Of a stretch of 64,000 nt of DNA, positions 1 to 10,725 are shown piece after piece. Each line of letters starts with the position of its first letter. Positions within the stretch are counted from its first letter, which is position 1. The notes under the pieces are model-generated. The model was given only the letters and a program-made list of their open reading frames with translations. It was not told the DNA's origin and made no database searches. Both the position numbers and the translations under genes were made by a program. Origin of the DNA: Crambe crambe (taxonomy: Eukaryota > Porifera > Demospongiae > Poecilosclerida > Crambeidae); contig OZ004589.1 in NCBI GenBank assembly GCA_963924555.1, positions 3,906,001-3,970,000 on the forward strand, in the 5' to 3' direction.

Positions 1-111
1 TTTATTAATGTTTACGTGAGCACGTGATTCTCCATAAGCAATACATGTAATTACGTAAAGTAATATCGTTCAAATTCCTGGGGAATGCAACAAAACTGGT
101 ATGGCACACTC

Positions 112-145
112 ACCAGACCCTTCCGCATTTCGCGCGTAGGGTCTG
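112..145. repeat. short hairpin with ccagaccct / agggtctgg arms
   Basis: The left arm ccagaccct is followed about 15 bases later by its complement agggtctgg. It is one of several small palindromes in this window built around gtctgg/ccagac (also near 11173, 24711 and 53763). Confidence 0.5.
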
Positions 146-180
146 GTTCACGAGACTACTACAGTAATGAATTTATTTTT

Positions 181-546
181 TTTTCTTTATAACTTTAGTG
201 TCCAAATGGGCACAAGGCGAGCCAATTAGCCACTGGCTAATACTAAGGCTGCCTAAATAAAAACATAAATAATCAAACAGAACAGAGCAAACAAAGTAAT
301 AGCTACTATTAGTCAGCATTTAAAAAGTTGTAGTTTCAAGTGTTTCTTAAAAGCCAGGTGAGATGTTAGGCTCGTGATTTCGTCTGGGACATTGTTCCAG
401 AGGGGGATGGTACTTATAAAGTAGGAGCCACGATGGTAATTTGTTCTCACTCTAGGAAGAAATATTGGTGAAGAGTTAACATGACGAACTGTGGAATCCT
501 GAGAATGGTAAATTGGCAGTTTGAGCAGACATAACAGAGATATCAA
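181..546 (-). mobile_element. 3' end of a non-LTR retrotransposon (LINE) ORF2
   Basis: An open frame at 313-546 on the minus strand encodes a 77-residue piece with the pattern common at the very C-terminus of LINE ORF2 proteins: RTNYHRGSYF, then PLWNNVPDEI, then a run ending in AFKKHLK. Neither the reverse transcriptase core nor the endonuclease is in the window, so this is a 5'-truncated copy or one that continues off the left edge. The AT-rich stretch at 181-312 would be its 3' UTR. The clade (CR1/L2/Jockey-like) cannot be set from this piece. Confidence 0.6.
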
Positions 547-758
547 TTCTCAATGAGAAAACAACACTAAATGACCTCATGCAAAAAGAAATAATAAGAA
601 ACGAGTAAAGAAAAAATGTGGTGTAGGGATGACTGATCTAAGTCTCGATGTATGGACATTATGTACATGCGCAGTGCAGTGCGAGGATAAGACGCTCCCT
701 ACCGAATAATAATGTGCTACCGAGTTTGGTTTGCGTGGTCACAAGAATCAGGAGCATA

Positions 759-3700
759 ATGGAGACATCCTTTGCTAATATTAGTGCTTCTTCGGTGGAA
801 AGTGAATATGTGGAAGAGTCCAATTTAGAGGATTCTCTTCGCTGTATAGAAAAGGTAATAGCAGGTTGGGACGTAGTAGAATAGTGACGGTCTTGTTCTT
901 TAGTTGGTAAGGGTCGAATAGGAAGAGGACACAAAATGACCCGGACCCTGAATCCCTCCTTTTGAGTTCATTCATGTATTTTAATAATTTTTATAGGAAC
1001 TTCAGACATTTGGTCTGCCTTCCATTGTTGATCAAGATAGTAGTGAACTCAAAACATCTGGCACACTTAATGCACTTCATAAACTTCTCCAACTGCATCG
1101 ATATAATTTGAAGATGATAGAAGGATTGAAAGAAAGGTACTGATCCCCCCTCCTCCCCCCCTGAGTTTCAATGATTGTCACTTTTCATAATAATTTAGCC
1201 TCATGAGGGGTAAGAGTGATGTATCAATGCAGCGTGAAATGCAAGCAAGGTTAAAGGTATAATTTATAATATAATAACTCTGCGTGCACTTTTCTCACAT
1301 CCTGTTATCAATAAGTTCCATGAGTTGTGAAATGACTCTTACTGTGGATTTCAAAGAAACCCCCTGTAGTGTGAATTTGCTGTCTGTCCACTTAAAACAT
1401 TTAATGACCTGTGCATGGCCCCAGGGGAATACAAGGTCTCATACATACTTTGTGACCTAGTAATGAGGTGGCAACAAGATCGTTAATGAACTACATGGCC
1501 TCAAGTGATAATAGGTCTCAATGTGAACTACCAGCATTGCCACATTATGTGCATGTGGAACATAGCAGCTGTGTATTGTTTATTATGGACTCGTCACATG
1601 GGATGGTTTTTAGTGGTAATTACTAACTAGGCCTTTCATCTTATTCAGGAGGACATAAAGAGTGGTGAGAAGGAACTGGCAATGCTAGAAGACAGGGAAA
1701 GACAGTTAAATCAAAAAATAAAAACTCTTACTTCCAAACTAAAGGGTGAACAAGATGAGGTAAGAAGCATTGAACAATTCTCATTCAACAATAGAATCCT
1801 ATTGAAGACATGTTTCTATGGCCTGTTGTTTGCCAGCTGTGACTTTAAAGAGGCTACAGTTTTGGCATACTTGATTGACACAAATTGCTGAGTACCTAAG
1901 TCAGCACAACTTCATAATTGTGACAGTCACCAAGTAGAAAAGTCAAATACCAGACATGTCACTTTAAAACACATACCAATGTTTGGAATGTTCAAATTCA
2001 TCAGACCATACTTGAGAAATGGCGAATTCAAGCTAATAAAATATTAGATTTCTACGTGAGAATATCAAAAATTTCAAGTGTATTGACATGTGCAGTCTGT
2101 ATGTCCATTTACTCATGGCCTGTCATCATTTTGTACCCAAAACAAGAACATGGATAGATTTGACTTAAATTGCCCACATTTATACCAGTCATTGTCGAGT
2201 ACCAGGCTTTAAGCCTCAACTGGAATATCCTCTTTACGCTGTTACTGTACACACTCAGGTGAGGAGACTGAAAACAAGCATGCAGTACAAAGAAACACAA
2301 AGAATCCATGAGAACAAGAAAAAGGAAAAGGAGTTTGAAAGACTCAAACAGAAATTGGGACAGGTTAATAATGCATGCTTGCTAGAAAGAAAATCATCAA
2401 CCCCCCCCATTTGATAACAGTTAGTATCAGATAAGAGTCATGAAAGGCGACTTGGGGTGAGCATGCTCAATGCATTAAACAGAACAGACGGAAAGCGAAA
2501 ATTATGGAATAAACCAGGGAGGTATGCTAAATACGTATATACATGAAGGTACCATAATAAATGGGCAGGCAAAATGAGTCCATTTGTAGATTTTTTTCCC
2601 TACTCGTTAATTCTTTTTTTGAATGCTTTTTGTGGCAGACCATATTTCTTAAAATAAACTCTGCCCTAGTTGTATTTTATGTTATAATATAGTGGAGATG
2701 AGGATATGTATAGAATCATTATTGCCAATTATGAAGAGAGACAGAAGGTAAATACTATATAAATTTAATTAGTTAATTATAAAGCTGCCATTTTATAGGA
2801 ATTGATGCTGGAAAATGCTAGTCTAAGGGAGTCTCTTGCTGGCATGGAAAAACAACTCATCAGTTTATTAAATGCAAAACAAGCAATGCAGAAAATAGAA
2901 CAGGTAGCTACATAGTCTTTCTGCTTGTTTTTCCATGGGAAGTAACATAGATATCCCTTTGGTACATAATTTGTGATCCATTCCTCCAGAGTCATAATAC
3001 GGTACCAGCAGATGAAATTGAAGGCAGATCACCTCTCATGAGCAGTGGACATTTTCAAATGCCTTATGACATTGTTCGAGATGGTGAGTTTACAGTAGCA
3101 ATGAAGCACGTACTCATTGACAGAATCATATCTTACAGGAATTGAACAAAGTGTCCAAGATAAGTGTCGACTAGTTAAGGACCATATCGACACTTTAAGG
3201 TTGAGAATTGAGAGACTGGAATCAGCTTCAATAGTAGGTGTGTTATCATAGTTTCGTTTTACAGCATGTGGCTATCAGTGTACTGGTTAATTTCACAGAT
3301 GCAGGCACAGATTTTGTGGACCATGAATCAGAAATAAAAAAACTGGAACATCAATTATCAGATTATCGTAATATTATCGGACAACAAGAAGAGATGCTAT
3401 TGCAGGTAGTCACATGTACCAGCACTCGCTTAGCCAAGGGTTAAGGGTATGCAGTAATAACATAACCACAGAGTTGCCTGCACGTTATTGCAATACGTAA
3501 CCATTATGCATCATTGCAATACATAACCATTATACATCATTGCAATGCATAACCATTATGCATCACTGCAATACATAGCCACTATACATCATTGCAATGC
3601 ATAACCATTATACGTCATTGCAATGCATAACCATTATACGTCATTGCAATACATAGCCATTATTATACATCACATAACCATTATACATCATTCCAATACA

Positions 3701-4881
3701 TAACCATTATACATCATTGCAATGCATAACCATTATACATCATTGCAATGCATAACCATTATACATCATTGCAATACATAACCATTATTATACATCACGT
3801 AACCATTATACATCATTGCAATACATAACCATTATACATCATAACCATAGAGTTGCCTACTCATTATAGAAATCATTGAATAGTGATGAAGGTGAATCAG
3901 ATCCTCTTGTACATGTGAGTTTAGCTGATATAGCTAATGTGTGCCAAACTCCCTAATATCTTCAGAATGAGAGCTCTCTCTGGCGTGACAAAAATAAATT
4001 AGATACAGAACGACAATTCTTTATGGAGCAGAAAGAAAATTTTGAAAAAGAAAGACAGATATTTATTGAAGCAGTGCGCAAATTGGATAGAGAAGTAAAT
4101 GTTACTATTGTAATATTTTACTGGCCAGAACAAGTATTTCTTCTTTATAGCGGCAAATGTTTGAAGACCAAAAAGCATCATTTTTTCATGATAATTTACC
4201 AGGAGATTCAACACAGGAATGTGAGTGAAGTCATGTATGTACATTATGTCCAAACATGTAACAAATATAATTGGCATGGAAGTTGGTTGAAGTGTATAAT
4301 GTGAGAGCACTGATGAAATGGCTGATGCCTGGTTGTAGACCAAGACCTTTGAAGGCTTTTTTGGTAGGAAGATTTTACCTCTCATTTTTGATCATAGTGG
4401 AGTCCTTCTTTACAAAGTTGTGTTCTACACCGGCCAAAAGCCCTGAAATGAACTTATCGTCAAAATATCTTTCCCATCAGCATGATGTGCACGCAAGCAG
4501 TGGGTCATCTTCTGTGCTGCAGGACAGTATTTCACCTCATAATGATGTATGTATGTATGTATGTATGTATGTATGTATGTAGAGTTAGCCAATTTGATTG
4601 GTCATAATGATCACATTTGAATGAGTAAATTTAATCACAGTAATTATGTTTTATCTGTGAGATGTGTAGTGTAGTACAGTTGAGCATTCTGATTAAGTTT
4701 GAGCTTCTGGTTCCTTGGTTCCCCAAATAACATCTTTTACTTACTTTAATTATGGGAACAGGCTCATGACTCAAATTTTGATGGAGGTCCTTATTTACTA
4801 CAGGTGGACTTGAAGCATAATCTGTCTATGTGTTCTGATGATGGTATGAGTGTCCTAAATGAAAGGTATTCAGTAATCTAA
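759..4881 (+). CDS. SSX2IP: SSX2IP/ADIP-family coiled-coil protein (afadin- and alpha-actinin-binding; centrosome/centriolar satellite)
   Basis: Sixteen exons: 759-854, 997-1136, 1199-1256, 1649-1759, 2259-2363, 2421-2521, 2693-2747, 2799-2903, 2990-3083, 3139-3237, 3299-3405, 3870-3914, 3966-4094, 4151-4220, 4398-4546, 4762-4881, giving 527 residues (human about 614). Blocks align in order with vertebrate SSX2IP: ELQTFGLPSI near the N-terminus (human ELTTFGFPSL), EDRERQLNQK, RTDGKRKLW, DEDMYRIIIANYEERQ, QKENFEKERQIF. In vertebrates the protein links afadin/alpha-actinin at adherens junctions and organises microtubules at centriolar satellites; the role here is inferred from that. Nearly all of it is coiled coil, with a Ser-rich tail. 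An in-frame ATG lies upstream at 648, but the one at 759 fits the family better. The last exon could end sooner at an internal GT; the frame used stops at TAA 4879-4881. Exon 12 (45 nt) is the least certain. Confidence 0.9.
3470..3850 (+). repeat. intronic minisatellite, unit about 25 bp
   Basis: A unit close to cattgcaatacataaccat plus tatacat is repeated about 14 times, with point variants and some half-units, inside the SSX2IP intron between exons 11 and 12. It shows no coding potential. Confidence 0.9.
4544..4580 (+). repeat. (GTAT)n microsatellite at a splice donor
   Basis: About nine GTAT/ATGT units begin exactly at the donor of SSX2IP exon 15 (AAT GAT then gtatgt). The repeat therefore supplies several consecutive possible donor sites. 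Confidence 0.85.
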
Positions 4882-7020
4882 ATAATGGTCGTAAGTACTA
4901 TAACTCACCCTAACCATCGATAGCTTCCTTGTATTGTAGGAAGTACAGTTATATGGAGCTATAAATAGTTTGCAAAAATAGATTTACCATGTGTTCACAA
5001 AGTAGGTGGTATGAACATGTTTTGTTTGTTGCTGTTTTTTGTTTTTTTGTTTTGTTTATTTTGCAATAAATAGGCACATAGCTATAGCAACCTATCATTT
5101 CCAAGCAACACTGTCAGTCTGTTTATTCTTAATGTTGACAACGGGCACTAACCTTAGTAGCCCTATGCTCTATGCTTTATGCCCTGCTACTAAGTTTAGT
5201 GTCCTCCACAAGGGAACTGACCAAAAAAAGTGGACCATACATCATAACTTGTCATCATGCTCATGTCCTCAGTAATACTCAACTTGGCCTAGCCATAAGC
5301 ATTGGATGAGTATTTCAGGATGATAGTCACCAGTACTATTTAATGTTCATATTCTTTAAAGGTCTCAAGGAACTAGAAAAAGCATATTCTAAGGTTGAAA
5401 GAAGTTTAGCTTGGCTAGTACTGTGTTACTAAATCTACTATGGCACATGAACAACCTCCTCTGATTAAATATACTATGCAGTTTACAGTAAACTAAACCC
5501 TGCAGGTATTAAATTTTAGCAATTTAGGCTATAATTTTAGAGCAATCGAATGTCATGTTTAATTTTTTAACTTTTTAATCCCCATTCAATTAAAACACCA
5601 AGCTGAACAGCCATGCAGTGAGCCCATGTACGCACTGATCAGTAGGGAAACAATGTTAATTGGCGAGTGAACCGAGTCCCCTCCTCCTGAGCAAATTGCA
5701 TTCAGTAGAGAGCATGCGTGTATTTGCTATGGAGACAGAATTGTTGAGAAATTAGGATGTTAAGAAACATGCGCTTTGAGACAGGAGTACCTTAGTTACA
5801 TGTATACATATGTGGAAAGATATTGCTTTTTTCCTTTACAAACAAGCAGATCCAAACTGAGTTTCTCCAGTCAGTGAATGTGTATAACTAGAGCAATGTG
5901 CAACATTTGGAAGTGGACAAATGAACAAGTATTCTAAAAGCAAAAGAAAGGGGGAAAAAAAAAGATTCGGACATTCATCGCACACATCCAAACTTTACGC
6001 ATTTTCTGCATGGACTCATTAGATGTGAATTTAAAAACAAATAAACAAACAAATGGTTACGATAATTTTTTTATTTAGAAAGATCACTGATACAGCAAAA
6101 TAATTCTTGGCTTAATTGCTACCTGCATACAAAATGCTTTATTTGCCCACCAGTTGAGTGTTTCCCCCAAGTACACCAAATGCAGGGCGGACCACCCTGT
6201 TTAAACTTCAAAGAAAGTGGGCTGGGTCTATGGCACTAATTTAATTATATTCTCATGAATATACTTAAGCACTCTGTTTACCCTGTTTGAAAATACAGCT
6301 AGGGGAGACTCTAAGTTACCATCCACTAGGCAATTTTTTTATTGTACATGACTTTAACTTTGCATGCAGTTTGCAGTCATTTCTTAATGTACCCAAGCTG
6401 AGTCACTATGACTGAATCTGAGCATCCAATTAAACTAAAACATGTTCCTTATGCTGTAAAAACCCACCAGTGGTACATCATTTCCTTTGCCAGAAATAGA
6501 GCATATGTATCCTGAAAGTATCCACCAGGGTGTACTCTTCAACATCCACTAAGATTTTATATCTGGATACATGTATCCAGATACAAGCTTAATGCTAAAC
6601 TGCTTGGAAATGGTATGTTGCTATGGCAATGTTCTAATACCTTGATCTATAACCCTCAGGGCCTCACTGTACTCAGGTTGGGGCCTTGGGTTTCTAATTA
6701 CTCATTTGATACATAAGCTGGGGTAGACCAGACTGTGCAACTCACTCACTCACTCACTCAATAATAATCAAATTTATATTTACTATTCCCCCCTCCCCGC
6801 ACAATTTTAGACCAGTTGCTGCCTCTCGGTCATCAGACAGTTAGTTAGAACTTACTATTCATTATTGTAGCTATAGTGATAATTTTAACGCATTGATATT
6901 AATATCAAGTATAACGAGGAAAATTCGTTCAAAGTAAACAATTTTATGAAAATTATAAAATGTACACTGTAGTGACTACTGTAGATGAAACTACACTATA
7001 ATATACGAGTGAGTGTGATA
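4882..7020. other. intergenic, no gene recognised
   Basis: This AT-rich stretch lies between SSX2IP and the MACPF gene. I see only short chance frames, homopolymer T-runs near 5030-5060 and a small (ACTC)n run near 6740-6760. A possible polyadenylation signal, caataaa, lies near 5062-5070, about 190 bases past the SSX2IP stop. No transposon protein or RNA gene could be recognised. Confidence 0.5.
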
Positions 7021-7024
7021 AGTT

Positions 7025-8759
7025 TTATTGCTTGATTAAGCTGGTTAATTCTTCATATATCTTACTGCGATTTGATTCAATCTTGTCATCTTGATTAATT
7101 TTGAATCCTTCATTATAATCTTTTCCTGATGGCAGCAACCGGAATAGCATCCAGTGATCCTTTTCATTATGATGCCTATGTGAAGATACACATTTAGTTG
7201 TGTAGTGATCTCCTACTTGGTGAACGGCAATGAAGCCTTTACGACGAGCACTGCTGACAAAGCAAGCTGTTTTATCCTTAGTCCAATCGGTTATGTCTAT
7301 GGGTGCTTCACTGAAAAACCCACTGACTATTGGACTGTACACGTACAGCACAGAATTCTTGGATTCTACTTCAGATTTGATTTTCAGTGGGCCAGGATTA
7401 TTTCCAAACCAGTTTGTCTCCACTTGCAAGTAGCGCATGATTTTTGTATTCACTTGTTTTTCTTTATCTTCATTCAGCATCTCCAGTATGTCTTGATGGC
7501 ACTCACCTCGCCATCCTAGGTGAAAGTCATATGGATCATCTTCACTGCTTTCACAAGGAATCACATAAAAGACTGATGCTTCCTCTATATTTTTTGTAAT
7601 AGTGAGGGTGTTGTCACTTGTTTGGACACTCCAGTACATTTTACTATCTCCACATTCAACCAAGAATGAATCATCTATTAAAAAAAAGAGAGGTTATCAT
7701 TACAGATATGCTCTGATTTAGAAACTAAGGAGGTACTTTCAAGAACATTCCCACACAAAACTTACAATGTTCCTCTTCTTTTATTTTTTCTTCATTATAG
7801 TCAATCAGTGCCTTTTGCAGTGCCAACTTTAAGACTCGACTTTTGTGAATCAAAGAATTAACTGGCAATACCTTAATTCCTATTACAGCTTCACCTTTGC
7901 CTCTTTCGACTTTTTTATCGACAATGGTACCGATACATGTCTTATCCATGCTGCTCCTTGTAACCTTTTGACTTGCTTTCACACTTGCTTGTGCACTTAC
8001 CTGCTGAAGAGCATTAACAGAGGCTGCAGCCATTCTACTTCTGGCATACTCTGCTTTAGTCATAACTGAATGCTCTGATGCTCCAAGTGTAATGGAGTTC
8101 ACATAATGTGTAACTCCAAATGAGCGAACGAAATCCGTACACATCTCCACAATTTTATTGGCTTCATTCTCATCATGCAGATCTTTAGAATTCAGGTATG
8201 TCTTCAAATTTGTTGTAATAGGTTCCTTCGTAAGTCTTTTAGTGAATTCTTCAGACTTCTTTTTTGATGTAGCTTGTTTAGCTTGTATCTCATTCAAAAT
8301 CCAGGAAGAAAGAATTTCTTCAAAATTCAATGTCGACTCTTGGTTATGTGGCTTTTGCTGATCACCGTTGGTGGATTCAGAGTCACTTTCAGACAGTAAG
8401 TCTAAATCACCTGAACGAAAGGACACTGTCCTATTGATGATTTTACTGCCCACTATCTTTAGAGAATAATTTGACTTTGAACTTATTTCAGTCTCCAATC
8501 CAATAGATAATGGAGTATTAGGAACAGCTAAGGAAGCCTTCAGCTTGGCTTGCTGGTCAGCGGTCTTCATGGTACTTGAATTATAATCATGGACAAAACC
8601 TCCCTCTTCAGTTCCTATCACACTGTCAGCAGTTACATTTCGAACTTGAAAGGCACTTTTGTTTTGCCAAGGACTTTGAATTGTCATATCGATGCCTCTC
8701 CCTAACCCCAAGTCAATGAATCTTTCAAGTTCTTCCTTTGAGATGACACTCGTTGCCAT
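7025..8759 (-). CDS. MACPF-domain protein with C-terminal beta-trefoil-like repeats
   Basis: Two exons, 8759-7766 and 7674-7025, joined by a 91-base intron (donor GTAAGT, acceptor TTTAATAG), give 547 residues. Exon 1 carries MACPF hallmarks: LGLGRGIDMT at 17-26, the signature-like FGVTHYVNSITLGA at 214-227 (family Y/F-G-T-H-Y then G-G), a helical Ala/Ser/Gln stretch at about 238-262, and the closing strand AVIGIKVLPVNSL with KLALQKAL. Exon 2 contains three related blocks that each open with an aromatic plus xxV and close with F/YxxxxP (YWSVQT...FYVIP, YLQVET...LYVYSP, FIAVHQV...LFRLLP), which reads as a beta-trefoil. MACPF proteins form membrane pores in immunity or attack, and a trefoil could bind sugars; both functions are inferred. 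No signal peptide is visible, so it may be cytosolic or exported in another way. The reading frame is whole. Confidence 0.72.
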
Positions 8760-9859
8760 TGTTGCTCGTAATGATTACTGCTGCAGGTAACTGACAACTT
8801 TTACTTACTTCCCTTGCTACAACTGTAGCTGTCCTCGTTCACATGAGGTAGTTTAACTAGCTAGCACAAGATTGTGGGACTGATGTACAACATACATGTC
8901 AGGTATTATACTAACTAGAGTCTCAGTCTTGATGAAATATGTGGTGATAGGCTTGATGGGGCGCTACAGCTCTAAGTCGCAGTGTACAATCCAGCCTGGC
9001 AAGTGGCAAACAAGTTAAGATAAAACATTTGAAGGAGTCTTACAGGCCAGCTTGCACTTGTTGAAAGGACACTCTACCATTCATTTTGTGTAATTAACTA
9101 CTGAAATGTGGTTGAATGTGCATCTGCACACCCCCCATCCCAATTGTGCTCTTACTGCACATCTGTGGGAAGCATTTTTTAAATTTTTAGCAGCAAAGTG
9201 CTTGGGCTCAAATGTCTGAAATCATGTTCACAATTTTCATGTTAATTTAATTTGTACGGGGTAATTAATTTTTGATTGTTGCTTTGTGGCAATTTACAGT
9301 GTTGTTCCTGTTTCAGAACAAAACTCGAACTTTAATCGCCTCTTAAATCTGCTCTCTTTTTTTTGTTGTTGTTGTTGTTATAGGCTAAAACAAATCACTA
9401 ACAAAGATAGCCATTAATACACAGCTAACAAAGTCTTACAAAAGATTTATAGGTTTTTCTTATGCTTACTACATCTGGTCCAATGGCCAGTTTTGGTTCA
9501 TTCCATCCAATTTCCTATTTTGTTGGCTTATGTTGCAAGTGAAGTTGCATGTATACGCATGAAGAAATAATACCGTGAGAGAATTGTACTGTCTGGTTCA
9601 GAAGCTTCTTATATAATATTTAAGGATTTAAAGAACAAAACTAGTCTCAACTAGAGCAGGCTTGCAAAACTGCATAACCTAATGCGTGATGAGGTGTAGG
9701 TAGTTAGAAACCTGAGGTTTCATTCATCTTTACCAAACAAAAACAAAGATCCACTTCCCCTGGAAAATTTGACAAACTGGCCCGCAGACTGCAGCTAACA
9801 CTTAATGCAAGTTTTAATTTAATACATATAGGACTGAGGCAGACCAGTTTGTGCAACTG
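8760..9859. other. upstream region of the MACPF gene, no gene recognised
   Basis: This is AT-rich sequence holding the presumed promoter of the minus-strand MACPF gene and a (TTG)n run near 9360-9380. No open frame with family likeness was seen on either strand. Confidence 0.45.
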
Positions 9860-10500
9860 CAGAGTATGTATGATCAGTACACAATGTTTTATTGCCAGTA
9901 AGTTATTTGATTAAGTCTTGAAACATCTTTTTCTGATGGTAACAACCAAAATAGCATCCAGTGAAGTGTAGCTGTGTAGTGATCTCCTACTTGGTTAACA
10001 GTAACGAAGCCTTTACGATGAGCAAGCTGTTTCAGTCCAATCAGTTGTGTCCATGGGTGTTGCACCAAAAAATCCACCAACTATTGGACACATACAGGAC
10101 AGAATTCTTGGATTCTACTTTTTGGATATAATTTTCGATTTTCTCTACCTGCAAGTAGTGCATGATTTTGTATACATTTTTTCCCCTCTCTATCTTCATT
10201 CAGCATGCATGTCTAGTCGATGGCACTCACCCATCCCAGGTGAAAATCATAAGAAATTACAAAAAACTGACACTTCCTCTATAATAGTGAGGGTGTTGTC
10301 ACTTGTTTTTACACTCTAGTACATTTTACTATCTATACATTCAAATTGTCTATTAAAAGGAGAGAGAAGATTGAGGTTTCTAAATCAGTTCATCTGTAAT
10401 AGAGTCGTATTATGTTGTCTATGGAGGTACTTTCAAGACTACCCATAAAATATTCCCACACACAATACTTAGTCTTCGCTTTTACTTTAAAGCAGTTCCT
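9860..10500 (-). pseudogene. fossil partial copy of the MACPF gene's trefoil exon and flanking intron
   Basis: This block repeats, in the same order and orientation, the sequence of 7020-7790: the exon 2 coding stretch (for example KGFVTVNQVGDHY against KGFIAVHQVGDHY), then the intron, then the 3' edge of exon 1. It is clearly decayed, with several breaks, and the MACPF core is absent. It is best read as a tandem partial duplication that lost function. Divergence is moderate, so the duplication is not recent. Confidence 0.8.
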
Positions 10501-10725
10501 TCTTCAGCAAACCAGTTGACCAATAAGCTTAGTGGTAGAGATCACTACAACGCTGACTGGCCAGCTTACAAGATTGACAAAGATCACAGGCATAAGCATG
10601 CACATAAATAGAGCACTCAATTCTGGTGCCCAAAGAATTATTAATTGGAATATAAAATAAAATTTAAATACATATACAGATAACAGTTTGCTATCATTTC
10701 TGCAAATAGTCTGTACTGTTGAGTC
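10501..10725. other. short spacer before the SLCO stop codon
   Basis: The spacer between the fossil copy and the 3' end of the SLCO gene would contain the SLCO 3' UTR. An AATAAA-like run on the minus strand could not be pinned with confidence. Confidence 0.35.

Noticed and set aside
648-758. Upstream in-frame ATG extending the SSX2IP first exon
   Set aside because: The added residues have no family likeness; the ATG at 759 starts a sequence resembling known N-termini.
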